DNA from: Eremomyces bilateralis CBS 781.70 | Taxonomy: Eukaryota; Ascomycota; Dothideomycetes; Eremomycetales; Eremomycetaceae | NCBI RefSeq assembly: GCF_010015585.1 | Contig: NW_022985069.1 | Location: 1,593,846-1,657,845, forward strand | Direction of reading: 5' to 3' | Length of the DNA stretch: 64,000 nucleotides | Notes under the pieces: generated by a model | Told to the model about the DNA's origin: nothing | Database searches by the model: none | Seen by the model: only the letters and a program-made list of their open reading frames with translations | Part shown: piece after piece, positions 44,970 to 55,568 of the stretch | How positions within the stretch are numbered: the stretch's first letter is position 1 | Layout: every line of letters starts with the position of its first letter | Program-made: the position numbers and the translations under genes

Positions 44970-46698
44970 ATGTCCCAAACTCGAGCACAGTTAGACGCCC
45001 AGAGGAAGCGGCAAGCTCCAGCACCAAAGGATCAAGGTGCGCTTTTCGTGCTGCTGCAGTCAGGGCAGTATTTCCCTAACCATTATCAGGAATGCGACCT
45101 CACGGTGTCGAGAAATCACACAGGAGCACACCCGGAAAAGTCACTCATCGCGGGCGACCTGTACCCAAGATCCACCCACATCCATCGCAGGCAAACATCG
45201 ACCCAGGAGTATGCCAATTCCATCCTACCCGCGATGCCATGCTAATATCTCTTTCACAGGATTCACCACCGCCTCTCCGACGTAGAGACAGAAAGCGATC
45301 GCACATGGTTGAATATTCTGAGCACGGTCTTGACGGATCCCCTCGGAAGCGGCAACGAACATCCGTTCCACAACCTGCTGCTAAAGATATCTTCAGACAA
45401 CAGCCGGTCAGCGGCGACGTCGACGATTTGGTAGGCGTCGAATTCTGGACGAGGGAAGGACACTGGCCACCAGAATATTTCGAGCCGAGCACTATGGAGC
45501 AAGTACTCGCGAGGAAGCGATCGTCGCCATCTCTTCGCCGTAAGCGATCGGGATCGGGCATCACTGCATCTAGCGCTGTCACACCAAGCGATCAGAAGCC
45601 GAGGGCGGAAATGAGTGCGCCATATACGGACGCGCAGTACGAGCTTCTTCTCCAGGCGAAGGGCACGTAATGAATGAGTCCAAGCTAGATGTCACAAACG
45701 AGAGCTAGCGCCTTTGCCACGACCTCCTCGACGGCGAACAGACGTTTCCCAATGAGTCGATATTCGACGATGATGTGTTCAAGGACGCCTGCCAGAACCT
45801 GCAGAGACAGAATGAAGCTAGAGTCCTTCAAGACATTTCTCGGCTGATCGTCCCTTCGGCGGAAACGCTTGGACTCCGCGCCAAGAACCTTAAACACATC
45901 ACCGAGAGCGTCAACGAGGGCTGGAACAACTCTATCCCTCTAACCGGAACTCGTCCACAGCCCGACTACTCTGTGGGATTCAGGCGCGAGGCGTTTACAG
46001 ATGATCAGCTCCACAAGCTCTCGCCGTTCATTGGCGACTGGTTATCTGGAGACCTATCATACTTCATGGCCACGTACTCTATGTACTTTCCGTTCCTAGC
46101 GTGTGAAGTGGAGTGCGGCGACGCGGCGCTCGACCTCGTAGATCACCAGAATGCCCATAGTATGACCCTCGTAGTACGAGCCGTCGTTGAGCTCTTCCGC
46201 CTCGTGAACCGGGGGAAGGAGCTCCACCGTCAAATCCTCGCCTTCTCTATCTCTCACGATCACCGATCTGTACGGATCTACGGTTACTACCCTGTGATAT
46301 ACAGGAAGAATACAAAGTATTATCGCCACCCGATCCGTACGTTTGACTTCACGGAACTGGACGGCAAGGAGAAGTGGACAGCATACCGCTTTACGAAGAA
46401 TGTCTACGACAAGTGGATGCCTGCACCACTTGAGAGGATCCGCTCGGCCATCGACCAGTTACCGTCTGAGTTACCGTCTGAGTTAGATTTTGACGTATCC
46501 TCGCTCCCCGAGGAAACCAGTCTTTCCCAAGACCTCGAAAGCCATCCGTTATCGCAGTCCAATGCTAACTCCGCATCAGCGCCGAAAGGTGACGATAGTG
46601 AGTCGAGCGTTGCGGGTAAGCGAGGGGCCACTCCAGATACCTCATTCAAAGGGTCAAGAACCTCAAAGAGGCCGAAGAAACTACATGGCACGAGATAG
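44970..46698 (+). pseudogene. Broken DUF7924-type fungal family gene
   Basis: The opening MSQTRAQLDAQRKRQAPAPK, the middle (FWTREGHWPPEYFEPSTMEQ, then VLARKRSS) and the C-terminal domain (DYSVGFRREAFTDDQLHKLS, then FLACEVECGDAALDLVDHQN, AHSMTLVVRAVVELFRLV, ILAFSISHDHRSVRIYGYYP) are in three frames. Together they match, in order and spacing, a lineage-expanded family of Aspergillus-type fungi annotated DUF7924. About three breaks separate them; no intron explains them. The last 308 codons (45775-46698) remain open. The core CEV-x-C around a beta strand and the HDHRSVRIYG motif are typical of the family. Its function is unknown. Such genes are usually accessory and multi-copy; this copy appears dead but little eroded, so decay is probably recent. 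Confidence 0.75.
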
Positions 46699-47330
46699 GA
46701 GCCGGAGCAAGGAGGGAATAAGTCCATCCATACAGGCAGCTAGCAAGCATCATCTGAGGCACGCCACACGACTTCAACTCCAATCAGGGTATGCATGGCC
46801 GAAGGCACGGTCTGGGAGTCCTTGGAGAAATCCTTGACGATAGTGGGCCACGTACCAATTCTGCTGGGAGACCTCATACTGTTTCAATTTATCTCCGTCA
46901 CCCGTCCGGTGGTTATGGAAAGCAAAACGACGATGGGGAGTTAGTCGTCTCAAACACCTCTAACTGTTCGACGTGATGCTAACACCAGCATTTCTCCGGA
47001 TTGATTGGGGGGCGGCTCCGCATATTCGGTTTTGTACCGCTAAAGAGATAATGCAATGTATCAATTATTAAGTCATGCCTTTGCCCTGGTATTCGAAATG
47101 TTTTGGGCCCACAGATGTTCCAAACATCCGTAGTTCCGTGTGCTCAAGAGGGTACATCCATGTCCATTAGAGAACCATCTAATATATTAGAGACGATGAC
47201 GAAGTACACAAACCATCCGTGCATTGAGCTATAGACTCTGTAAAGCTTGTTTAAAGGCGCAATGCCGTCGCTGTTCCCATCGTGCTCGCTCAACTTCGGA
47301 TAATTTGATCAGTTTCCCCGGTTCTCAGCC
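46699..47330. other. Intergenic, promoter of pectate lyase
   Basis: 632 bp with no protein-like frame, AT-rich at 47050-47200. It includes the promoter of the secreted pectate lyase. I could not single out regulatory sites with confidence. Confidence 0.5.
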
Positions 47331-48457
47331 ATGAAGTTTGCCGAATTCGCAGTCGCCGCCGTTGCGGTTGTGTCCGGAGTGGACGCTTTCCCTACACTCC
47401 TGAAGCGTGCATCGGTCTCGGAGGCGGCCTCCGTTGGGTTTGCGACATTGAATGGAGGGTATGCAACCATTTCCCTTGTCCTTTACCCAGTCTTATCTGA
47501 CGGACACGGCATAGAACTAAAGGGGGAGCTGGAGGGCCAACAGTCAACGTTGCTTCGGCAGATGCACTTCAATCCGCCGTCGAAGGCAACGACCCGAAGA
47601 TCGTAGTCATCACAGGGCCAATTTCCGGGGCTGTAAAGATCAAGATCGGGTCAAATAAGACGATCCTGGGGAAGGACTCGTCTGCAAGTCAGTATCCTCA
47701 TAAATCATCCCCAGATCGTCGATTTTGGAATGCTGATACACGTTTCCAGAACTCAATGGAGTTGGTTTGTCGATTGACAAGCAAAAGAACGTCATTATTC
47801 GCAACATTGTCATTTCCAAGGTTGTGGCGAAGACTGGGGATGCGATTAGCATCCAGAGGACGACGAACGTATGGTACGCAAAACGTCCCTCCACTCGAAG
47901 TCATGATTTATATTGACTAGTGTGCTAGGATCGATCACTGCGACCTATCTTCCGACAGGGAGCATGACAAGGACTACTATGACGGTCTTCTTGACGTCAC
48001 CCATGCTGGAGACTTTGTGACCATTTCCAACACGTACCTGCACGATCATTGGAAAGCCTCCCTCGTTGGCCACTCGGACAGCAACAAGGCCGAAGATACG
48101 GGCCACCTCCGTGTCACCTACGTCAACAACCGGTTCGCCAAGATCAATAGCCGCGCCCCTAGTTTCCGCTTCGGTACCGGCCACATCTTGAACAACCTGT
48201 TCGAGGATGTCGCGGATGGGATCAACACCCGTCTCGGGGCGCAGCTCCTGGTCGAAGGGAACGCGTTCGTAGGAGCGAAGAAGCCGTTGTACTCCACCGA
48301 CCAGGGCTTTGCGGTCGAAAAGAACAACGATTTTGGCGGAGGCGCTAACACCGCGCCTAAGGGAACTCTGACGAGCGTGCCTTATGAATACAAGGCTACC
48401 GCTGCGGGGCAGGTCAAGGCCGCAGTGAGTGGGGCGGGTGCTACGCTCAAATTCTGA
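47331..48457 (+). CDS. Secreted pectate lyase, PL1 family
   Basis: Ca-dependent lyase cleaving polygalacturonate by beta-elimination outside the cell. Four exons (47331-47458, 47515-47687, 47750-47873, 47929-48457) give 317 aa, the usual size for fungal PL1 enzymes. Signal peptide MKFAEFAVAAVAVVSGVDA, then FPTLLKRAS with a KR that may be a propeptide cut. The beta-helix core has GGAGGPTVNVASADALQSAV, KIVVITGPISG, SNKTILGKDSS and VIIRNIVIS. WIDHCDLSSDREHDKDYYDG carries the metal-binding Asp residues, and LRVTYVNNRFAKINSRAPSF holds the catalytic Arg. The C-terminus LVEGNAFVGAKKPLYSTDQG fits. Intron 3 has two AG acceptors close together; the second (47928) keeps the vWIDH motif. Confidence 0.95.
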
Positions 48458-48752
48458 GCAACTCTCGCACGACTGACGCTGTCTGTGGGCTCGGGACTGT
48501 AACCGGTCTGGTCAACGTATGGTTCGCACAATCCGTAATGTTCGAGTTCATTGTTTGGCACTGCCTGAAGGAAAAGCATGCGTTGCTCTCCTGTTGCGGA
48601 GGTGATGGCCCTTGTATTGGATAGATAAAATCCAATCATTGCCAATGATCAGCAAGTTTGGTTTTCACGCGGACCTGTGACCACTGCCGTCCTCGACCGG
48701 AAAAACTGTAAAAACCGGGTAAATTGCATAGTAGCAAACCGGTATTTGACCG

Positions 48753-50204
48753 TCAACCAGGGTTTCCATTGAAATGGGGGAGCATGGCCGGCACAAACTC
48801 CACGTGTGATTGGTCGGTGGTCGTAGGCGTAATCGTCGAAAGGGGCCCGGCAGAGTTTGGTTCCGAGGCGGAATGGATCGTGGACATTTCTGGCTCCAAC
48901 TTGTGTTCGTCTCGGGGGGACATGTTAGGGTCTCCGTTACCTAGAGATGGCAACGTTTTGATGACTGGTGCTTGAACTGGAGGGCTCTCTTCATGCAAGA
49001 ACTACTGCTGTAAGCTACGAGGAAAACTTCGGGCATGGCGACGGCATACCTTAGGTGAGTTCGATGGCAGACCACGCTCCATCGCAAGCCGATGAGCTGC
49101 TCGCCTCTTTCTCGATATATCTTCCTCTTCCTGCCTCTCAAGGCGAAGATCTTCATCTTTTAAATCATCAAGCATAGGCGCGTCAACATCCTCGTCTTCA
49201 AGTATGGATACCCTAGACTTGGCATCTTTTATCCGCTGTTCGCCGTCATGCCGAATGCTCTTAGACGACACGGATCGGGTGGAGACTCTGGATCGAGACG
49301 GTCGCTTGCTGTCCGTCTTCCCACTAAGCGCTTCTTCCGAGCCTACGGGTCGAGTTTCGAGTACCATGGCGAACTCATCGTCGAGCGGAACTGCATCGTC
49401 GAGTTCGTCTTCGCTAGGGAAAATATCTCCTCTGGAACTCAGCGAGTCCTCGGTCTGTCCCGACGCGGTAGTGCTACTGCGATTGCGCGTGTGCCTTTTC
49501 ATGTTTCCCTTGGCTTTCCCTCGCCCGTCGGGGTGTGAAACCGATGCCCATGCCTCCTCCTCGCTGTCTTCAATAAGCGGTTGGTGCGACTCGTCCCACT
49601 CCAGTCCCGCTCTTCGTTGTCCCGGGTGGTCTTGTAAATCCGCAGCCGAGGGCCTGTATTTCAGTCCCTTTCCACCAATCTTCCAAGGGAGCCGTCCGAG
49701 GAATCCAAAATAGTTCGAGTTGGGAATGATGGTCGGATCCACTCCCACGTCATGCGGTTGCCCTCCACTCTTTCGTCTCCCCCTTTCGCCGCTTACCAAT
49801 CGATCCCTGCGCGTTCCGTAGGACATAACTTGTTCGCGTCCTGGCTGAGCATTTCGACTCCCCGAGCCGGACAATAGTCGATCGAGCTCATCATTGCCCC
49901 ACGCCAAGATTCCGGAGTCCTCTCCTCCTTCTTCATCCCAGTCGTCGTAGAAATCAAAGTTCAACTCGGCCCTTCCTCTTCCTCTCGTTCGTCTCCGAGC
50001 GCGATCTTGTCGGAGCTTCTCGTCTCTGGAAGGAAAGCATGTTCCAACACAGGAGGTGAGGCATTGGGTAACCGACGACACGCATGGGTCGATATATGTT
50101 TGGGAGAATGAATATAAACCGACTTGGGCGGTCTCGTTCGCAGCTTCAAGGTTCTGAGAGAGTTGATTGAGGGTTCGGCGAAGCCGTGGATCGTTGCGAA
50201 ACAT
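48753..50204 (-). CDS. Conserved fungal protein of unknown function
   Basis: Two exons (49050-50204, 48753-49001), 467 aa, start ATG 50202-50204. N-terminal region: MFRNDPRLRRTLNQLSQNLE, a helix, then a Cys-containing stretch YIDPCVSSVTQCLTSCVGTCFPSRDEKLR, then an Arg-rich/acidic alternation (RRRTRGRGRAELNFDFYDDWDEE). A central conserved-looking block is NYFGFLGRLPWKIGGKGLKYRPSAADLQDHPG. The C-terminal half is Ser/Glu/Arg-rich with a likely coiled coil (LKDEDLRLERQEEEDISRKRRAAHRLAMERG). No signal peptide and no transmembrane helix. The four-Cys cluster could be a palmitoylation or metal site. I believe this is conserved in Pezizomycotina but cannot name it. Confidence 0.75.
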
Positions 50205-51315
50205 TCTGATGCATTGCGAGCCAACGGCGGCTCCACGTTGTCATCAAGCTATCGGAATTGCGAGCGCATAGCGGTTATCATCGAACATGGGACACAATGT
50301 CCATTGGTATTGCAGCTCTAGGTATAAAACGGTGAGTGAGGTTTGTTTGTTTTGCGACGATGTGAACTTCCGATGCGTGTAGAAGTGTAGATGAGTTGGA
50401 CATGGAGTGCCGTCGGGACATCAATGGAACCTCCGAACCTGAGCCTCGAGGACGCACGTGCGCCAAGCCAAGCCAAGCCTCAAAAGTCCCGTGACCTCGA
50501 AGAAAACCCTGTTGACATAAATTCTCGGTTCTTTGCTCCCCATCCAAACTTTACCATCTCCCTCCTTACACAGTACGGTGTCGCTCGAATATCTCGAATA
50601 TCCTAACGCAAATGTCAGCGTGTAGTCAATTGACGAGCTACCTACCAGCAGGAAGGGATTCATATAACGACGGCTGAGACCCTCCTCAAGATTAGACCTT
50701 CGTATGGCCCAGTATTCCCGTTTCCAAATGCAAGCCAATCTTCCCCAATCCTTCTGTTCAATGGAGGACCACGGATTTTTCTACTTGCAAGATGAATGAA
50801 CCGCAAGTTTGAGGCACCTGATCAGATTCCATCATCAAGTCGTCATAGAAGCGCGGCACATACTATCGATGCTCAGGGAGTTGGAGGAAAGTGAGCCACA
50901 CCCGAGCACCAAACGAGATTCGCCAGCAGCTTCTTTTTCTGGTTGGCAAAGTTAACTACTATGTATGAAGGAATTGGTGCATCGTGCTTATCTGAAGTCA
51001 CTGGGGATAATTTTAAAGAGTGACGGTTCCTTGCCGGTTTCTTCTATTTCTAATCCAACCTTGGGTAGCTTACAAGAGAATCAGGGGCAATATTGAGCAT
51101 GATTGTTTTGACCGAGGATTGCACACAATTGTTATTACTGAGAAACGTGCTTCGAAGATGAGGGCGACCTTCTAGGAGCCGATAATATTGGATCGTCGAT
51201 ATTGTAGATTATCCATTTCCACACGGTCACGTTAACCAACATCTCTTAGGATCTCATCAGTATAGAGTATGTGCCATGACAATGTGATTCCTATTCGCTT
51301 GTTCTATATTACGGG
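50205..51315. other. Intergenic, possible small gene not resolved
   Basis: A minus-strand stretch near 50640-50740 reads ACIWKREYWAIRRSNLEEGL and SRRYMNPFLL, followed by a plausible GTAGGT donor. This could be part of a small gene, but no complete model closes. AAGCC repeats occur at 50463-50482. The rest shows nothing. Confidence 0.35.
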
Positions 51316-54300
51316 CTATGATGTGTGCTCTTCAGTATCATTGTCCGCTGGATTCGAACTGCCACCGATCTCTGCCGCAGAGGTATCCTGCTGCGACTTC
51401 TCCTTTGCTTCCTCCTCTTCCTCTGCATCCTCCCAATCATCGATGACCTCTTCCTTCTTCACCACCTTCTTAGCCGAGGACTTGCCCAGTCCAGCTCGCA
51501 GGACCGTAAACGCATTCTTGTCGCTAAAACGTTTGGCCTGGAGCACCCGCTGTGGAGCAGATGCTTTGGCAGCCACTTGACTCCATCCACCCGGGCTCGT
51601 CACCTCGCTCTCCTTAACCATGATGCGTAGCGATTCGTCAACGCGACAAAGTTGGATTTTCCCAATGGCATTGGAGCGAATGATGTCTTGTAAGGGAGCC
51701 TTGACCATCTGGATAACGGCATCCACGCCCTTCATCGCAACCCATGATGGTTGTTGGGTTGCCGGCCGAATGACCACATTCTCGTTAGGTAAGAAATCGA
51801 TATCGAACTTGACCTGGGGGTGACTTTTCTCAAGTGGCTTCATGGCAGCTTGTATGGCATCGGCGGTCAGGCCAAACGTCGCATCAGTGATGAGGAACGC
51901 ATTGTAGGTCTCAGCAACCGCTTGTCTTGCAGCAGTAGCTGGAACGGCGGATACCAGAGTAGTGCGTTGCTTATTTCGGGTGTGGTTGGCCTCGGCGATG
52001 GTCTTCATGTGAGAAGAGACGAACCGGGGCGTTTTGAACACCACGACGTGACGATGCGGTTCGGGGTCCAGACTTTCCGAGTCAAGAGAGAAATCCTCAG
52101 CAAGATGGTGTAGGAATGCTCGCTGATGCGACTTCATCGGCGAGAACCGAAGTCGTCGCAGGTCCGGATCGGCGGCAAAAATCCGGAACTTCTGCTCCTG
52201 CTCCTGTGCCCACACGGGCGACTCCGCATAAAAGTTGAGGGTTTGGGTAGCATATGGAACGTGGTCGTCCTCATGGTCGGGATCGACATTCAATGCAAGC
52301 GCCAGCTTTCGGTTCCGTTCGAGCCGTAAACACTCATCGTTGCATTGTAAAGCTTTTTCCCGGTTTCCGACGCTCGACTTGGTGGACAAGCACTTGGTCT
52401 CTTGCTTGACTCGTTGGCATGGACAAGTGATGAAGATTTTGTGCGGGCACGGCTTGCCTTCATCGCAAGGCCCGGGGGCATGACACCGTGCGAGATCCGA
52501 ATGCCCACAACTCGACCTCTCCTTCCCGCACGGTTGATCGCAGACAGTTTCGCATTCCCCAGGGCGGTGACACTGTTTCCGACAACGGTGGAACCCGCAT
52601 CGGAGCTTCTGCCCGCAAATCTCGCCGCATCGAACTTCTTGAAACCAACAGGGTTGGTTGTTAAGCTCGTTGCGAGCGCAGAGACAGCGCTTCTTCATGA
52701 GAAACGGGCATTTGGGGCAGGGTTCGGCGTCGAGGTGGCAACGGTGGGACACTTGCGGATGCCCGCATGATTTTGGACGCTCGCAATCGAAATGACACGG
52801 CGGCGGTTGTGTCCCACAAGGCAATGGAGGCTGAAGGACCGTTCGACCGCAGGCGCATGAAACCTCCTCGAATATGGCTTCTGGACACGAAGGGCATGGT
52901 CCGGAATGGCAGAGCTGCGTACAGCTGTGGTTTCCGCAGCGTAACATCCGGCCGCAAACCAGGGTACAGATGTGCTCCTCTTCCACGGCGTTGGCGTCAC
53001 GCACACTGGAAGCCTGACTCAATGGCTTCAGTTTCCGCTTTTGGCTCATTCGCTCGGCCGCTGCCTTTTCTCCCTCACAACACCTTTCCGCGCAGGTATG
53101 TCTTCCGCAACTGAGTGTGGCTCGGCAAACCCGCAGACACTGTGGCTTCTCCTCGGTTCCTTGATGGCATATCGATTTCGACGTTGTTCGCCCACATCGA
53201 CAAGATATCTGAATGGTTTCAGTGCAAGGCCGGCATGGACCCTCGTGACACGATTGTTTGCAGACGTGCCCGCAAGGAAGGGGTTGCGAACAGCGCTGCC
53301 CGCAGAATGGAATCGGATCGGTACATGAAGTGCGAGGCGAGTCTAAGATGGTCATGAGTTTCGTCTTCCCACAGGGACAGTGGGTGATGATATCCGGTGA
53401 CTTGGGGCAATGTGCCGCATGTTCATCCTGCGTGTGGCAACCTTTCGAACACGAATGCACTCCGCAATCGAACAAGCGTTCACACTCACTGCCACAATGG
53501 AAGCAACCGATGCAAGGCTCTCGTCCGCCATTCTCGGTAGAAACAAAGGTTTCTTTCCGCTCGTCTTGATCGGAGCAGACCATGGTCTTGCTGTCTTTGC
53601 CGCAATAGCATAATGTATCGATGACCGTCTGACATGGTCCGCAGAGACCGGGATGACATGGCCTTGGACAGGTATGCTCGCCACACGCCATCAGTTCCCC
53701 ACAAACCGCTTGACAACTCCAGCCGCCCTCATAGTCGGTATCAACGCATCTTCGTGTAGCGGATTCTCTTCCACAGAAACAAGACTGCTCCGTCCCCATA
53801 TTCGTACAAGGTGTACACGGGCCTGGGTGACATATAGTCTCGCAAGGGTGAGGACATTTCCGGACTCGTGGTTTGGCACACGTCTGACCACATGAGAAAG
53901 GTGGGAGGCCGGGGATTGACTGAGGATCTGTCTCTTTGTCGCACCAGCAGTTGAAGGTCGTCGGGAGCGTGTCCTTCGGTAGATTGCATCCAGGACACCT
54001 CCAATGCCGTGGTGGCTCTTCACCGTTTTGCAGCACCGGTGGCTGATTCCACTGGCCTGACGACCACTTTTTGACACATCCAAAATGGAAGACGCTCCAA
54101 CACGTCCTGCACGACCAAATTTTGGAATTCCGATGCACTTCGTTCATGCAAATGGAACATTCGTAGAGGTGACGATCAATATCCTCACGAATTCTGGTGC
54201 TGATGTCAGGAGCGGATGATCTTGACATCCGGCGTTTTTGCCTCGGGGTATTGGAGTGGGAGTGAGGAGCATTTGATCCAGGCGGCTGTTGATATGGTCG

Positions 54301-54690
54301 CCCAGGTACGAAAACAGGTGCCTGAGGATTGGCCCCTACAGGGGACGCCGCGTCTGGCTGATTGTGTGCAGCGGTGGCATTGTTGGTGAGATGACCTCCA
54401 AAAGTTCGACCATTGGCGACTTGGTGGGGTGGTTGTCTTGAAGGGCCGGCATTGACTGAATTTGTATTGGCACGGGCACCTCTACCTCTGAAGCGTGATC
54501 TTGAAGAAGGGCCGGCATTGATTGAATCGGGATTGACATGAACTCCTCCGCCCCTGGGAGGCGGTCTTGAAGGGCCAGCGTCGACTGAATCGGGATTCAC
54601 AGGAGCTCTACCCCTGGGAGCCCGTCCTCGTCTTCCACCTCTTCCTCGTCCTCGCTGAGTCGGAACACTCCCCTGGCTTTCAAGCGCCAT
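51316..54690 (-). CDS. fap1: NFX1-type zinc-finger protein, FAP1-like
   Basis: A single exon of 1124 aa, start ATG 54688-54690. Residues 1-100 are an RGG-rich region with three diverged repeats around NPDS-NAGPSR. Residues about 175-232 are a RING/PHD-like finger (YECSICMNEVHRNSKIWSCR, with HWRCPGCNLPK). Then come many NFX1-type fingers of the form C-G-x-H-x-C...C-H-x-GPCxPC (for example CGEHTCPRPCHPGLCGPC, LRCGNHSCTQLCHSGPCPSC). An R3H-like domain is at about 843-905 (LRRLRFSPMKSHQRAFLHHL). The C-terminus is acidic and Lys-rich. Yeast FAP1 binds FKBP12 and confers rapamycin resistance; human NFX1 is a RING-type ubiquitin ligase and regulator. The roles here are inferred from family. Confidence 0.93.
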   Translation of the reverse strand: MALESQGSVPTQRGRGRGGRRGRAPRGRAPVNPDSVDAGPSRPPPRGGGVHVNPDSINAGPSSRSRFRGRGARANTNSVNAGPSRQPPHQVANGRTFGGHLTNNATAAHNQPDAASPVGANPQAPVFVPGRPYQQPPGSNAPHSHSNTPRQKRRMSRSSAPDISTRIREDIDRHLYECSICMNEVHRNSKIWSCRTCWSVFHFGCVKKWSSGQWNQPPVLQNGEEPPRHWRCPGCNLPKDTLPTTFNCWCDKETDPQSIPGLPPFSCGQTCAKPRVRKCPHPCETICHPGPCTPCTNMGTEQSCFCGRESATRRCVDTDYEGGWSCQAVCGELMACGEHTCPRPCHPGLCGPCQTVIDTLCYCGKDSKTMVCSDQDERKETFVSTENGGREPCIGCFHCGSECERLFDCGVHSCSKGCHTQDEHAAHCPKSPDIITHCPCGKTKLMTILDSPRTSCTDPIPFCGQRCSQPLPCGHVCKQSCHEGPCRPCTETIQISCRCGRTTSKSICHQGTEEKPQCLRVCRATLSCGRHTCAERCCEGEKAAAERMSQKRKLKPLSQASSVRDANAVEEEHICTLVCGRMLRCGNHSCTQLCHSGPCPSCPEAIFEEVSCACGRTVLQPPLPCGTQPPPCHFDCERPKSCGHPQVSHRCHLDAEPCPKCPFLMKKRCLCARNELNNQPCWFQEVRCGEICGQKLRCGFHRCRKQCHRPGECETVCDQPCGKERSSCGHSDLARCHAPGPCDEGKPCPHKIFITCPCQRVKQETKCLSTKSSVGNREKALQCNDECLRLERNRKLALALNVDPDHEDDHVPYATQTLNFYAESPVWAQEQEQKFRIFAADPDLRRLRFSPMKSHQRAFLHHLAEDFSLDSESLDPEPHRHVVVFKTPRFVSSHMKTIAEANHTRNKQRTTLVSAVPATAARQAVAETYNAFLITDATFGLTADAIQAAMKPLEKSHPQVKFDIDFLPNENVVIRPATQQPSWVAMKGVDAVIQMVKAPLQDIIRSNAIGKIQLCRVDESLRIMVKESEVTSPGGWSQVAAKASAPQRVLQAKRFSDKNAFTVLRAGLGKSSAKKVVKKEEVIDDWEDAEEEEEAKEKSQQDTSAAEIGGSSNPADNDTEEHTS
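54437..54630 (-). repeat. About 60-66-bp coding repeat in FAP1
   Basis: Three imperfect copies, each containing CTTGAAG-GGCC-GC-T-GA-TGAAT on the plus strand, encode the N-terminal Arg/Gly-rich repeats with the NAGPSR core. Unit length is near a multiple of three. Confidence 0.7.
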
Positions 54691-55568
54691 CGGTTGATTC
54701 TCGAAGACAAATTGATAAATCTAGGGAAGAAAATCGGAAAACAAAGACTCGCAAGGGATATATTGAAATTTAGACCGCGCCGTCTTCGGGATAGGTGGTG
54801 GCAACCCTGAAGGACGTGTTCTGGTGGCGATGTGTGGATTTTTCTCGATGTTGCAAGGATCTTCGTAACGTTGGATGATCACGAGCAGGCGTCAGTTGTG
54901 GGAGGGATATTGAGGTATTCAAACACCGGAATTCCTGGATGTTCTTGGTAATGTTTCTTTTGGGAAAGAGTTGAACAGAATATTGGCCAGCGTGGTCGTC
55001 CGGAAGCGTCGCTGATTTAACCTAATGCCACAGCAAATATCAACATGGATGGCTCTCTGTTACACTCGGTCCATGACATAACATACGAGAGACTTTAGCT
55101 CCATAAGGCATAAAGTGAGTCAAACCATAAGTATTGATAAGCTACTGCAAACCGTGCCCCATCAGTGCATTTAGCTTTGTAGCTCCGCCACCTTGTGAGT
55201 CAAGGCCTTCATCTACTGAATCAGATTCGTTATTCTGGAAGGGGATCAGATCTTGATGGAGTGATATGGCAGTGTGCTATGGTGGGTGAGGCTGTGTAAA
55301 TATTGATTAATAATGATGGCGGAGTCGGTACTGAATCTCTACTTTGCGTTAGACTGAAGGGTGCCTGTAATTTTGGGGCGAAAATAGTTAGTCCCGAATC
55401 CACGCATCCTTGTCTCATCATGCTCATTATTGTTGCTCCCTCAGGTCTGAATCTTCTATCATGTGGTAGACAACGGACTCCTACCAAATCAACCTGTCCC
55501 ACCTCTGATCACTTTGACCTACTTCAATATATCTACATCTCTTCTATATCAGAGTTGTGCAGGTCACC
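54691..55568. other. Divergent promoter of FAP1 and PRP28
   Basis: 878 bp between two divergent genes. It has no CACGTG, unlike the other splicing-gene promoters here. Pyrimidine-rich just before PRP28 (55495-55555). No gene inside. Confidence 0.5.
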
